64,000 nt of DNA from Enterobacter cloacae complex sp. ECNIH7 (GCF_002208095.1 NZ_CP017992.1:1-64000); one strand, 5' to 3'; shown: positions 44,231 to 53,185, numbered from the stretch's first letter. Numbers and translations are program-made. Notes: a model not told the origin generated them from the sequence alone.

Positions 44231-45064
44231 TTACGCGGCATCCGATAGTCCGCGCATAAATGCCAGCATAACCCTGTGTCGGTTCAGGTCCGTCAGACGT
44301 TTTTCAAAGTCGTTGAAGTAATACACTGGCGTATACCGCACCCGGTTAAACTGCATAGTGAGTGTGTTACCCGTCACCACTTCCGCAGCAATACCCAGCA
44401 GTGACAACTGGATAAAAGCCATATCAGCCGCCACAGGATCAATATCGATGCAACTGCCGAACATGTGCCAGGAAGGATTGATATCTGCTTCAAGCAGACA
44501 CTCGGCATAAGCAATCAGCATTCCCGCCGCACCACTGGCGGGGTCACTGACTGTCACTATTCCTTCCCGCCGGATGGTGTCCTGAATTCCCGGCATCAGC
44601 AGGCGCGCCATCAGGCACTGTACGGAATAGGGGGTAAAATACTGCCCGCGAAAATTATCTCCGAGTTCAAGCTCCATGAAAATCGCGCCGAGAAAATCAT
44701 GAAATTTTGCCTCCAGCGCACACACCATCAGGCTGAACATTTCGTTCATGTTCTCAATATCGGCGGTGGTGTAGCGATCGCAAATTTTCCGACAGTGCGC
44801 CATACTCTCCGGCGTTCTTATCCGGGCCATATCCAGCTCACTGGCTGCCAGCGCCAGAAAATCGCTGAACACTTCCCAGCGCCGAAGATGGCAGCCTGTG
44901 GACCTGAACACGCTGATAAAGCGGCTCCGGCTGTACTGTGCACTCATCAGCCTGTGAACAGACGGGAAATACCCGTTACCCGCCTGCGCATCCTGAGTGA
45001 CACAACAACCGCCAGCGCTCTCTCTGGCCATATCAAAGACATCGACAAAATTCAGTTGTGACAT
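44231..45064 (-). CDS. N6-methyltransferase-like protein lacking the NPPF motif
   Basis: This 277-residue protein resembles the M subunit of type I restriction systems: QYFTP (141-145), AdoMet motif I DPASGAAGML (174-183) and an acidic CIDIDP after strand 2. The sequence then ends without the (N/D)PP(Y/F) catalytic motif that should follow the GNTL segment. It may bind AdoMet or substrate without methylating, perhaps as a decoy for restriction enzymes, which is inference. ATG 45064 has AGGAGAT upstream. It is the last gene of its unit. Confidence 0.75.
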   Translation of the reverse strand: MSQLNFVDVFDMARESAGGCCVTQDAQAGNGYFPSVHRLMSAQYSRSRFISVFRSTGCHLRRWEVFSDFLALAASELDMARIRTPESMAHCRKICDRYTTADIENMNEMFSLMVCALEAKFHDFLGAIFMELELGDNFRGQYFTPYSVQCLMARLLMPGIQDTIRREGIVTVSDPASGAAGMLIAYAECLLEADINPSWHMFGSCIDIDPVAADMAFIQLSLLGIAAEVVTGNTLTMQFNRVRYTPVYYFNDFEKRLTDLNRHRVMLAFMRGLSDAA

Positions 45065-45110
45065 GAAAATCTCCTGTAATGCCGTCCCCGAAGGGACGGC
45101 AGGTTTCACA

Positions 45111-45257
45111 TCACGCGAGGCCGAGGCCAGCGTATACCACTGTCATGAACTGCTGCCAGTACTCCAGTTTTAAGGCCGGAACACGGGCGCGTTTACCACT
45201 GCGCAGGGCATTTACAAATGCGTTCGCCTGTGCGACGATTTGCGGGTCAAATTGCAT
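45111..45257 (-). CDS. Small protein of unknown function (48 aa)
   Basis: A 48-codon frame from ATG 45257 (GGAGATTAAACC upstream) to TGA 45111 encodes a basic N-terminal half and LEYWQQFMTVVYAGLGLA at the end. It sits in line between its larger neighbours with normal spacing and the high GC of the unit, which argues for a real gene. No family is recognised. Confidence 0.5.
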   Translation of the reverse strand: MQFDPQIVAQANAFVNALRSGKRARVPALKLEYWQQFMTVVYAGLGLA

Positions 45258-45351
45258 GGTTTAATCTCCATGTTGATTTTGCGTATGCCGGATGCAAACT
45301 TTTGCGGGTGTGTCATCCGGCGTGGAATGAGCAGGCTTATGCCTGCTTTTT

Positions 45352-45699
45352 TCATTTCTGGCTCTTGTCTGATACCTCCTTAACGCGGGCCAGAATTTCC
45401 GCGTGGTCAAGGTTGCTGTAGTCACGCATCCGGTAATAACGGATACCGATTCGTGCATAAATTTCGGTCACGTTGCCGCAGATCATTTCTGCCAGCATGA
45501 AGGTTTCGCACTCACCGTTCTCACTGCTTCGCCAGTTCATCGGATACATCAGCCCCAGCGCATCATGGAAAGCGTGTACGTCGATTTCAGCAGGGGCTTT
45601 CACCGCCGCCTGTTCACGGCTCAGCCAGTAGGCCCGCTCAGCCTCAGCGGTGGTCTGCATCCCCGGCACAGCGGAAGATTCAGTCAGGTGTAAATGCAT
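45352..45699 (-). CDS. Leading-region protein of unknown function (115 aa)
   Basis: This is a 115-residue soluble protein beginning MHLHLTESSAVPGM and containing an aromatic YPMNWRSSENGECETF segment. An AAGGAGAA ribosome site precedes it. It is cotranscribed with the genes on both sides and should be delivered and expressed early after transfer. No function can be read from the sequence. Confidence 0.6.
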   Translation of the reverse strand: MHLHLTESSAVPGMQTTAEAERAYWLSREQAAVKAPAEIDVHAFHDALGLMYPMNWRSSENGECETFMLAEMICGNVTEIYARIGIRYYRMRDYSNLDHAEILARVKEVSDKSQK

Positions 45700-45753
45700 G
45701 TTGTTCTCCTTCTGTTAAAAAGGGCCAGCACACCGCTGCCCCCGATTCATGGA

Positions 45754-46077
45754 TCAGTAATCTGCCGCCAGTTCGTTCATCAGATCGTCACATTCACCCT
45801 GTGCGCGTTCTTCCTCTGCCAGTGTCAGCATGTAGCCTCTTTTCGCCGCTGTGCCGATAAATACAGGACGGTCTTTCAGTGGCAGTTCTGCCAGGTAATT
45901 CATGGCCATACCTAACAGACGGGACTCATAAATCTCGTAATGCAGGCCACATCCACGATTGGCCTGTTTTTCCATGCCAGCCAACACCACATCTGCGCGA
46001 ATAACGTCGAACGCGTTACGGGAATAGATATTGCGAACAAAACCATCAGTACGCAGATTCATATTTCTACGGTTCAT
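45754..46077 (-). CDS. Leading-region protein of unknown function (107 aa)
   Basis: This is a 107-residue protein with basic N terminus (MNRRNMNLRTDGFVRNIYSR) and acidic C terminus (LAEEERAQGECDDLMNELAA). AAGGAGAAC precedes the ATG. It is the second gene of the unit headed by repeat A copy 2. No family is recognised; the charge asymmetry could suit a DNA- or protein-mimicking role but this is not shown. Confidence 0.6.
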   Translation of the reverse strand: MNRRNMNLRTDGFVRNIYSRNAFDVIRADVVLAGMEKQANRGCGLHYEIYESRLLGMAMNYLAELPLKDRPVFIGTAAKRGYMLTLAEEERAQGECDDLMNELAADY

Positions 46078-46097
46078 AACAGTTCTCCTTCAGTGGG

Positions 46098-46316
46098 TTA
46101 ATTCACACCTAAACGCTGGAACATATCTGCGATAATGTTCCGCCGTGCATATGACGCACCAACTGCCTTCAAATCAGCCAGGACGTTAAATGCATAGCTG
46201 GCGTCCTGTCCGTGGAATGCCAGTACCTTTGCAGCAATAGGTTCAGCGCCGGACATAACCCATCTTTCGGAAGATTCTTTGGTGGCGGTTTTGACGTTGA
46301 CGTTCTGTGTGTTCAT
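46098..46316 (-). CDS. Leading-region protein with NVKTATxES N terminus (72 aa)
   Basis: This is a 72-residue protein starting MNTQNVNVKTATKESSERW. The segment NVKTAT(K/R)ES and its underlying DNA (GGTGGCGGTTTTGACGTT on the plus strand) recur at the start of the ArdB-like gene at 43584. Both genes are first in their units behind a type A repeat. The remainder (AFNVLADLKAVGASYARRNI) is helical and unrecognised. Confidence 0.65.
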   Translation of the reverse strand: MNTQNVNVKTATKESSERWVMSGAEPIAAKVLAFHGQDASYAFNVLADLKAVGASYARRNIIADMFQRLGVN

Positions 46317-46360
46317 CCTGCTTTTCCTCTTATCTGGTGGTTAATCCATCTCTCGGTGAG

Positions 46361-46761
46361 TTCCCTGGCGGCAAAGGGCAAAGGAGCAACGTCGCAAGGA
46401 GGAAGGAAAGGGGCGGAGACAAAAAGTTTTTGCATCCCTTCGCAAAAACTTTTTGGCGGAGTTCATTTCACCCCTTGGATGACGACGCGACGGTGCTACG
46501 ACCAGCCCTCCGCCCGGGAACGGACGCGAGATGGCTCACCAGAGGTATGAGAAGAGGATGAACACACCCGACACGGCGGAACGACGTGGCGTCACCTGAA
46601 TGCCGGCGGCTTTATCACCGGCATGGTGAAAGCGGCGTGACCGGAACGGTCACTGCGAGCAGGTGTTGACGTTGCGACAGTGGGATGGAAGCCCGTCAGG
46701 GCGGAGACGGTTTACCGGCTCCGTTTACGACAGCCCCGGTTCCCGTCAGGGAAGTCGTCCG
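46361..46761. repeat. Leading-region structured repeat type A, copy 2
   Basis: The core at 46671-46761 keeps the start (GTTGCGACAG) and end (GACAGCCCCGGTTCCCGTCA...) of copy 1 but has lost about 20 bases in between. Its left flank from 46636 (CGGCGTGACCGGAACGGT) is shared with copy 3. On the plus strand TTCCCTG (46361-46367) can pair with CAGGGAA (46747-46753) to close a fold of about 390 bases, the same size as copy 1. It heads the unit 46316-44231. A strong local hairpin AAAAAGTTTTTGC..GCAAAAACTTTTT lies near 46420-46455. Confidence 0.7.
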
Positions 46762-46892
46762 CAGTCATGGCCAGTGCCCCGTCCGACAGCAGGCAAATTT
46801 GAAAAGAGGATACAGACAACTGCCACCATAATTCGCAGCATCCGTTCTTCAGAGGAAATTCACAGCAGGGTATTACAAAGCGTAAGGGGCAT

Positions 46893-46932
46893 AAAAAAGA
46901 GCAGCTATACCGCAGGCATAACCGCTCTTTTT
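46893..46932 (-). terminator. Rho-independent terminator after the 124-aa membrane gene
   Basis: Read on the minus strand, AAAAAGAGC pairs with GCTCTTTTTT around a 22-base loop, followed by a T run. It lies 33 bases past the stop at 46965 and ends the ssb-psiBA unit. The near-symmetric A and T runs could let it work in both directions. Confidence 0.65.
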
Positions 46933-46964
46933 ACTTTCCTGTCCTCACGCTGGCGTATTCTTCG

Positions 46965-47339
46965 TTACCTTCGCCTCCAGAAGACCCAGCCACTGACCAG
47001 AACCAGAACACCGCTCAACACCGCCAGATTCGGCAGGATGGTGTCGAATGCGCCGCTGAAAACTTCATCGGGGTTATGTTCCCCCCAGAATTCCAGCTTG
47101 TATCCGATGCCCCAGACAGAAAACGCCAGTCCAGAAGCCACAATTCCCCACTTAAAGAGAAACAAGAGCGCGTTGTCCAGCATCCCTGGAGGATCTCGCC
47201 AGGTAATAACTATCGCTATCAGAGCACAGATCCCAGCGCCGACATAATGCTCAGTGCTTCCGAACAATTCCGGCGCGGCAAAGTGCATGACCAGCGCAAA
47301 CAATCCATTTAGCAGAACAACCAGTATCCAGTATCTCAT
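46965..47339 (-). CDS. Predicted inner-membrane protein (124 aa)
   Basis: This is a 124-residue protein with four hydrophobic segments (YWILVVLLNGLFALVMHFAA, ICALIAIVITW, WGIVASGLAFSVWGIGY, LAVLSGVLVLVSGWVFW) and a basic end (WRRR). Composition and topology suggest a small inner-membrane protein. It follows the psi genes on the same strand. No family is recognised. Confidence 0.6.
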   Translation of the reverse strand: MRYWILVVLLNGLFALVMHFAAPELFGSTEHYVGAGICALIAIVITWRDPPGMLDNALLFLFKWGIVASGLAFSVWGIGYKLEFWGEHNPDEVFSGAFDTILPNLAVLSGVLVLVSGWVFWRRR

Positions 47340-47422
47340 ATAAAAATTGCCTCTTTTAAGCTCCCTCTTGTCCCCTGCTGACCATATATCGTGAAGTAAA
47401 TATATCGATCATTCATGTGATA

Positions 47423-47626
47423 TTACGGATTAACAGGCTTATCAGTCTTTACCTCAACACAGCGAACCAGGCTTGCCCGAGGGAAATTAAAGTCAAATCC
47501 CCGGGGTTTAGTAATACTTTCGCTGAACTGATTGCAAACATCCATATTAGGCATAGGGGTTACGTTCCAGCTGCTGCCACCGTGTACAGATGAAGCTATA
47601 ACGAGATAAACAAATACGTGAGTCAT
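47423..47626 (-). CDS. Small exported protein (67 aa)
   Basis: This is a 67-residue protein with a short hydrophobic N terminus (MTHVFVYLVIASSVHGG) that may be a signal peptide and two cysteines in the remainder. GGAAAGACT lies just before the ATG. Its function is unknown and the short length lowers confidence. Confidence 0.5.
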   Translation of the reverse strand: MTHVFVYLVIASSVHGGSSWNVTPMPNMDVCNQFSESITKPRGFDFNFPRASLVRCVEVKTDKPVNP

Positions 47627-47693
47627 AGTCTTTCCTTACCAAAAGTGTTTTAACAGATGTAAATCCGTTGTCTGACCATACGGCTCATAACCT

Positions 47694-48047
47694 TCAGCAT
47701 GACTCCCCTCCTTTGGGAGGCATATTCATGGTTTTTCCCTGAAAATATGCCGGGCGAGCATCCAGTTCACGCCTGATAAATTCATCAGCAAACAATGGCG
47801 CAATCCGGTTCACGCGACGTTCCAGATTTCGCCTGCGGGCAGCCGCTTTTCGTTCATCACTCCAGCGTCTTATCTGCCTTTCATCCAGAAAATCGACACA
47901 CACCGCATACCCTGCGCCCGCCACCCAGCGAGCCATCACCGATTCAGGAGCGGGCTTCCCGGCCTCCACCACTTCTGACACCAGTTCCTGCGGTCCGGGA
48001 CATGGTGTCCGGGGCAGTCTCCAGCGCAACGAGTAACGCCACTTCAT
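47694..48047 (-). CDS. PsiA-linked protein of unknown function (117 aa)
   Basis: This is a basic 117-residue protein. ATG 48047 overlaps the psiA stop as ATGA, so the two are translationally coupled. It contains RQIRRWSDERKAAARRRNLE, a strongly basic helix. The coupling suggests that it works with the SOS-inhibition genes; no domain is recognised. Confidence 0.7.
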   Translation of the reverse strand: MKWRYSLRWRLPRTPCPGPQELVSEVVEAGKPAPESVMARWVAGAGYAVCVDFLDERQIRRWSDERKAAARRRNLERRVNRIAPLFADEFIRRELDARPAYFQGKTMNMPPKGGESC

Positions 48048-48772
48048 GCCTGGCTCCGGTGTATCAGCTTGTTGGGTACCATCCATCGCTCCAGTTGTCT
48101 GACCGGTTCCGGGCTTTCTTTAGCGAGAGCATCAGACTCAACCATCACACTCCAGAAGGGCTGGTTCGCCATCATCCAGCGTTCCATTGGTGCCAGCGAC
48201 GGAAAACGCTCGCTCCAGCGCCAGAACATTTCCTCCAGGTCGTACTGGCGCAGTTCAGTACCCGACCAGCGTGCGCTCCAGCTGCTGACTGTTTCCGGGG
48301 TATGAAAAGCCAGCTCAATTTCCGCCTGCCCCGCCAGCGCCTGATACGCGGTTTCGCGCTGGCACGCCTCTTTTCGGCGCTGGCGGGTGTATTTTTCGGC
48401 GCTCAGTTCACTTTGCCTGCGCCGACGCTCTGACGTCTGAAACTTCGTTTCCGGGAACAGTCGCCAGCCGTCCGACACCGACAGGGGTAACCAGCAACAT
48501 GCGCCACGGCTTTCAATCAGCCGATCAATCGCTGCCAGCCAGTCCTGCTTTTTCCCCCGCAGGTTCTGTGCTGTCATCCCCGGAGAAAACCAGCCGATAT
48601 CTTTTACGGTGACACGTTTGCTGCCGTTCAGGATGCGGAAGAAGGCATGGGCGTAGGCAAACTCAGCAATATGAACGCCACGCTCATATTTCTTCTCCAC
48701 TTCTGCGATGGCCTGCATTGCAGCACGACGCTCATGACTCAGGGGTACCAGTGACAAACTCGCCGGGATCAT
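48044..48772 (-). CDS. psiA: PsiA plasmid SOS-inhibition protein A
   Basis: This is a 242-residue protein closely following F PsiA (LVPLSHERRAAMQAIAEVEK, later AEIELAFHTPETVSSW and LMVPNKL-like WMVPNKL). The gene always follows psiB in F-like leading regions. Its own activity is not well understood. ATG 48772 overlaps the end of psiB (stop at 48769). Confidence 0.92.
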   Translation of the reverse strand: MIPASLSLVPLSHERRAAMQAIAEVEKKYERGVHIAEFAYAHAFFRILNGSKRVTVKDIGWFSPGMTAQNLRGKKQDWLAAIDRLIESRGACCWLPLSVSDGWRLFPETKFQTSERRRRQSELSAEKYTRQRRKEACQRETAYQALAGQAEIELAFHTPETVSSWSARWSGTELRQYDLEEMFWRWSERFPSLAPMERWMMANQPFWSVMVESDALAKESPEPVRQLERWMVPNKLIHRSQA

Positions 48773-49200
48773 TGTGCACCCTCCATCGCCAGGACACTGA
48801 TAATGCTGGCCTGACTGTAGCCATCGGCATCGAGGCGCGCTGTCAGACTGAGTGTGTGAGAAATAATCTCCGGCGAATATGCAGGCAGGGTGCTGATAAC
48901 AGAAAACGGGCGACCGCTGGCTGGAATGAACACCACCATCCATGACGGGGTGATGTCGCCGGGACTGCATACGGCGATATGGAAGTTGCCGTGTGATGGC
49001 GTGAAGCGAATCTGTACCGGAAAAAAGCCACCGAACTCACTCCGGTATTCACCATTCATGTCCCAGTCAGCCGGGCAGGTCAGATCGCGCATGACAGCAT
49101 GGGTCAGTTCGCGGCGCAAATCTTCACCCGCTTCGCGCCAGTCTTCAAATTCCTGGGGGATCATGGTTTTCAGTACGTCGGGAGTAATAATGTTTCGCAT
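48769..49200 (-). CDS. psiB: PsiB SOS-inhibition protein B
   Basis: This is a 143-residue acidic protein matching PsiB (EDWREAGEDLRRELTHAVMR, then CPADWDMNGEYRSEFGGFFP and VCSPGDITPSW). PsiB binds RecA and prevents SOS induction while single-stranded plasmid DNA enters the recipient. ATG 49200 has GGAGACCATT upstream. It is part of the unit headed by ssb. Confidence 0.93.
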   Translation of the reverse strand: MRNIITPDVLKTMIPQEFEDWREAGEDLRRELTHAVMRDLTCPADWDMNGEYRSEFGGFFPVQIRFTPSHGNFHIAVCSPGDITPSWMVVFIPASGRPFSVISTLPAYSPEIISHTLSLTARLDADGYSQASIISVLAMEGAQ

Positions 49201-49243
49201 AATGGTCTCCTTATCGCCGCCCCGTGGGGCGGCGTTTCCGTTA

Positions 49244-51241
49244 TCAGGCTGCGTGTGCCGTATGGTCATCAGAGTCTGTCGCCTCACCCTCAGCGGCGTC
49301 AGGTTGCGCATCAGGTGACCGCATCCAGGCAGGAACCCAGCGCGTACCGGAGAGCCATTGTTCAGCATGGCTGGCGGCATCTCCCTTCTTCATGTTCCCG
49401 GCATCTGACGCAGCGCCTGACTGTCCGGCATCTTTCAGCGCCTCCACAATCTGGTTCTTACTGAGCAGACCGAGGAAGTTTTCTGCCGTTGGCTGCCACC
49501 AGTCGCGCAGGTGGAACCCGAGCGCCGTTTCCACGCCATCGAGGTCGCTCTGTGTGGTATGTCCCATTGTCCGGGTCTGCACCCCGTCCACCGAACAGGC
49601 CGTGCAGAACACCATCAGGCTCATCAAAGTCTGTCCGTCGAGCGTAAAGAAGGTGGTGAAATCCTTCTTCCAGCCATCCGGTAACAGCGCCTCCAGACGG
49701 GCTTTCTCCTGCATCAGACTCAGCCATGCCTGACCACTCTTTCCGGTCGGCGCTTCGCTGGTCAGCCCACTGTGATGCACCTCAAGACGCATCACGAACG
49801 GATGACGGGTGGTATTGCAGTAATCGAAAACACAACTGCACAGCCGCCATACCATCAGGGCCACCGCTTTTTCGGGCTGCTGTACAAGGGCGGCCTGCAC
49901 TGCCAGCGTTCTTTCTGAAGACATTTTTTTGAGCAACGGGGCGCTGATCCCCTCCGTCACATCCGGCTTGCTGCTGACCACATGCAGGGAGCCGCTGCTG
50001 CCATTCTCTCCCTGCCCTTCTTTCGCCTCGTTCTGAGGCTTCTTCTGCACCCCTCGCTGGACACAAAGCTCACCGTCATACAGGCTGACCACCACGCCAC
50101 AGGCTGCTTTCTGCTCCGGTGTCCACGCCCGGATCGATGCCGCATTTTCAATTTCGTCAATCAGTACCTGAATCGCGGCTTCATCTTCAAACGTTTCAGT
50201 GGTCTCCTGAGTGGCGTACAGTTCATCGAGACGCTGCTGCTCGTCAGTGGTGTACTGTGCCTCCGGCTCTGGTAACAGCAGATAATGTTCGCGGTCGTCA
50301 CCGTAGTTTCTGACCGCGCCCTCCCGGGACAGTGACCATGACCATCCTTCCTGCAGTTCGATTGCCAGTGCGGCGGACTCAAGCTTCTCCTGCACCAGTC
50401 GTTCGACCAGCACACCATCTGCCGTACCATCACCCTCCTGGGCGCTGAACAAATCCTCACGCACCACGCCACCTGCAGACTCATACATCTCACGCCCGAT
50501 AAACACGAAGCGGGAGTGGTTCACACCGATTTCGGTATCAGTGATAGCGCGTTTAAGCATGTGCGCGGGGGCATAGCTGTGCTGCGCCTTCACGCGCTCG
50601 TAAATCTCCACCTGACGCACCGGATCGTTCTCCAGACTCAGCGCCTGACACTGATCCACGTCGAGCTTGTTCTCTGCCAGCAGGGAGAGAAGTTCCGGGG
50701 CAAGGTTCGCCAGCTTCAGCATGCGCTGGACGTGGCGCGAGCTGTACCCCAGCTGGTCACCAATCTGCGCCGGGGTCTTACCCTGCTCAGACAACGTGCG
50801 GAACCCGCTGATTTGTTCTGCCGGATGCATCGCCGCCCTCTGGTTGTTCTCCACCATTGAGGCGACCACAGCCAGGTCGTCGCTGACGCGCTTGACGACA
50901 ACGAGATACCCGGCATCGATGCGCTGTTCACTGAGCAACAGTTGCAGGGCAGCAAGACGACGACCGCCCGCAGCAACGCCTGACAGGCCATCAGGCAGCG
51001 AGTGAACCACCAGATTCTGGATCAGGCCGACCGCGATAATGGAGTCTGCCATTTCCCTGACACTCTCAACCGGGTACGGAATAATACGGACGTTCAGCGG
51101 GGATTTGACGAGCGCCGACAGCGGCACCATTTCAATCTGAGCAGCCTCAAGCGCCGCCTTAAGGGCTGCGGCTTCGGCAGGTTTAACTGCTTTTTTGCTG
51201 GTTTTCGCGGGGGTTTTTGCTTTAGACTCGGTTACTGACAT
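49244..51241 (-). CDS. ParB/Spo0J-domain leading-region protein (YubM-like)
   Basis: The 665-residue protein has an N-terminal ParB nuclease-like domain (SPLNVRIIPYPVESVREMAD near residue 48, AGGRRLAALQLLL near 91, VENNQRAAMHPAEQISGF near 132) and a helix-turn-helix (TPAQIGDQLGYSSRHVQRML). A long C-terminal part is not found in partition ParB. No parA accompanies it. This family is constant between ssb and psiB in F-like leading regions; its role there is not settled. It should not be confused with the partition ParB at 62 kb. Confidence 0.9.
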   Translation of the reverse strand: MSVTESKAKTPAKTSKKAVKPAEAAALKAALEAAQIEMVPLSALVKSPLNVRIIPYPVESVREMADSIIAVGLIQNLVVHSLPDGLSGVAAGGRRLAALQLLLSEQRIDAGYLVVVKRVSDDLAVVASMVENNQRAAMHPAEQISGFRTLSEQGKTPAQIGDQLGYSSRHVQRMLKLANLAPELLSLLAENKLDVDQCQALSLENDPVRQVEIYERVKAQHSYAPAHMLKRAITDTEIGVNHSRFVFIGREMYESAGGVVREDLFSAQEGDGTADGVLVERLVQEKLESAALAIELQEGWSWSLSREGAVRNYGDDREHYLLLPEPEAQYTTDEQQRLDELYATQETTETFEDEAAIQVLIDEIENAASIRAWTPEQKAACGVVVSLYDGELCVQRGVQKKPQNEAKEGQGENGSSGSLHVVSSKPDVTEGISAPLLKKMSSERTLAVQAALVQQPEKAVALMVWRLCSCVFDYCNTTRHPFVMRLEVHHSGLTSEAPTGKSGQAWLSLMQEKARLEALLPDGWKKDFTTFFTLDGQTLMSLMVFCTACSVDGVQTRTMGHTTQSDLDGVETALGFHLRDWWQPTAENFLGLLSKNQIVEALKDAGQSGAASDAGNMKKGDAASHAEQWLSGTRWVPAWMRSPDAQPDAAEGEATDSDDHTAHAA

Positions 51242-51310
51242 AGTTGATACCTCACTGGATATTGATGATTGTCCGGCCCTGCGGAGTTGCTGCTCCGGCA
51301 GGGCACCTTT

Positions 51311-51553
51311 TTACTGCTGTTTACGGATGCCGTAGTCCCGGATATAACGGTTCATCAGGTACTCACCACCCGGCTCAAAATTCCATACCCGCCATACCAT
51401 TTCGCCGTTCTGACGAACCACCAGGCGAAAGTGCGTTCCCTGATCGTCTTCAATCGCGACATTCTGATACTGAGCTACGACCGCTTTAGCCTGTTCGCGA
51501 GTGAATGTGCCATCTGGCAGTGACTGAAGGGGCGGTATAACGCTGCTGGTCAT
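51311..51553 (-). CDS. DUF905-family protein (YubL-like)
   Basis: This is an 80-residue protein ([20 protein letters not shown], then [20 protein letters not shown]) of the DUF905 family found between ssb and the ParB-like gene in F-like plasmids. ATG 51553 has AAGGAGAAAG upstream. The function is unknown. Confidence 0.85.
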   Translation of the reverse strand: MTSSVIPPLQSLPDGTFTREQAKAVVAQYQNVAIEDDQGTHFRLVVRQNGEMVWRVWNFEPGGEYLMNRYIRDYGIRKQQ

Positions 51554-51605
51554 GTCTTTCTCCTTTTCCTGCCCCGCAGGTTGCGGGGCGTTTTCATCAT
51601 GCAGG

Positions 51606-52160
51606 TCAAAACGGGGCATCATCATCCATCGGCGGATAATCGTCCGGTAACGGCTGCGGCACCTGCTGAGACGGTGCGGCGCTCTGACGGGGTTTTCTGC
51701 CGCCTTTTTTCGGGGATTTTTCAGGGGAGCCAGCAGGTTGTGCCGGAGCGGCAGGACTCTGCGGTTGTGCGGGTTGCTGCGGAGCAGTGTTCTGTGGCTG
51801 ACCGCCGTCACGACGACCGCCCAGCATCTGCATGGTGCCGTTCTGTCCGACAACGATTTCAGTGACATAGCGCGTTACGCCGCTGTCGTCCTGCCAGTTG
51901 CGGGTACGTAACTGCCCTTCGACGTACACCTGAGCGCCCTTGCGCAGATACTCGCTGGCCACTTCCGCGAGCTTGCCAAACAGCACCACGCGATGCCATT
52001 CGGTGTTTTCGCGCATCTCTCCGGTCTGTTTATCGCGCCAGGACTCCGAAGTGGCGAGGCTGAGATTAGCGACCGCGCCGCCATTGGGCATATAACGAAC
52101 TTCCGGGTCCTGGCCCAGATTACCCACGATGATGACTTTGTTGATGCCGCGTACTGTCAT
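51606..52160 (-). CDS. ssb: Single-stranded DNA-binding protein
   Basis: The 184-residue SSB has an N-terminal OB fold ([20 protein letters not shown], then [20 protein letters not shown]), a Pro/Gln-rich linker and the acidic tip [12 protein letters not shown] that recruits partner proteins. It coats the incoming strand and can complement host SSB. ATG 52160 has AAGGAGAT upstream. It heads the largest leading-region unit, behind repeat A copy 3. Confidence 0.96.
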   Translation of the reverse strand: MTVRGINKVIIVGNLGQDPEVRYMPNGGAVANLSLATSESWRDKQTGEMRENTEWHRVVLFGKLAEVASEYLRKGAQVYVEGQLRTRNWQDDSGVTRYVTEIVVGQNGTMQMLGGRRDGGQPQNTAPQQPAQPQSPAAPAQPAGSPEKSPKKGGRKPRQSAAPSQQVPQPLPDDYPPMDDDAPF

Positions 52161-52363
52161 GATGAATCTCCTTCCGTTTGTTTTGCTTTTAAAAACCATC
52201 ACCCGTTGAGTTGCCGGGGCCGCGGTTTTGACGTTTTGCGGGGACCTGCTGAACGCGCCCGCTGGTTGTTACCTTCACCCGTTTGAGAGCCGTTCGCCGC
52301 AAGGGCGTAAACCAGCGCGGGCGATGGCGGATGTCCAGGGCGCGGTTTACCGCGTGCCATTTA

Positions 52364-52708
52364 CCCTGGACAGCTGACAGCGACTGTGCTTGTCTCAGCC
52401 CCGGCGAAAGGACTCAAAAGGGTGAAAAACCAGGCAAGGAATGAGCAGGAACCCGCCGCAACGACGGAAAGCGCGGGCGCGAAACGGCGTTGCGCCTTAC
52501 AGCCCGGCGTCAGTTTGCCGGGATGCAGAAAGCGCAGGATACGGCGCGTAAAAAGGGCGGCGTGACCGGAACGGTCGCAGCAAGCCTGCCGTTGACGTTG
52601 CGACAGCCTGGGATGGAAACCCGCTGCCCCGAAGGGGCCGGGCAGAGACAGCGCAGCTGGCTCGGTGCGAAGCATGACAGCCCCGGTTCCCGTCAGGGAA
52701 GTCGCCCG
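52364..52708. repeat. Leading-region structured repeat type A, copy 3
   Basis: The core at 52597-52708 differs from copy 1 in one base of 112 and shares further left flank with copy 2 (from about 52556). CCCTG (52364-52368) can pair on the plus strand with CAGGG (52694-52698) to close a fold of about 335 bases. It lies upstream of ssb. In F, the single-strand promoter Frpo is also in the leading region, so this is the strongest type A candidate by context. Confidence 0.75.
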
Positions 52709-52833
52709 TAGTGAAAACGGGAACGGGAGGATAAGAATGGATTACATGCGGCTTAGTGGGAAACCTCGCCAACAGGGCGGGGAGCAGTCACGAGATGGCT
52801 GACAATTATCCGGCTTAATACCTGCCGGGAACA

Positions 52834-53151
52834 TCAGGAGCGAAAATGCTTTTCTTTTCTGTACTGCACAATGCTGTACCAGGCCGAAGCCAGGAAAGCA
52901 AAAACGGTGATCAGCACTCTGAATTCGTCACCCGGCTCCTTCCCCTTCAGCATCAACGTTATGATGATGCCGGCAACGATAATCCATGCAACGCCACTCC
53001 AGAGACGCAGTTTATCCGCCGCGACATTAATCAGGATAAAAGCAACGGCCAGGATTCCCCCCCACAGAGCCGGTACAGGCTGAAACGGAATAAACAACAG
53101 GTTAATACCGGTTAAAAGCGTCACGGCTGCAAACATCAGAGACATACGCAT
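52834..53151 (-). CDS. Predicted membrane protein (105 aa)
   Basis: This is a 105-residue protein with four hydrophobic segments (SLMFAAVTLLTGINLLFI, LWGGILAVAFILINVAA, SGVAWIIVAGIIITLML, VLITVFAFLASAWYSIV) and a basic C terminus. ATG 53151 has GGAGG seven bases upstream. It is the last gene of the ardA unit. No family is recognised. Confidence 0.65.
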   Translation of the reverse strand: MRMSLMFAAVTLLTGINLLFIPFQPVPALWGGILAVAFILINVAADKLRLWSGVAWIIVAGIIITLMLKGKEPGDEFRVLITVFAFLASAWYSIVQYRKEKHFRS

Positions 53152-53185
53152 AAAATTTCCTCCCTGGACACTCTGGCTATACGGA

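Noticed and set aside
46663..47247. Plus-strand open frame over repeat A copy 2
   Set aside because: It translates the structural repeat and the antisense of a membrane protein gene; there is no independent support.
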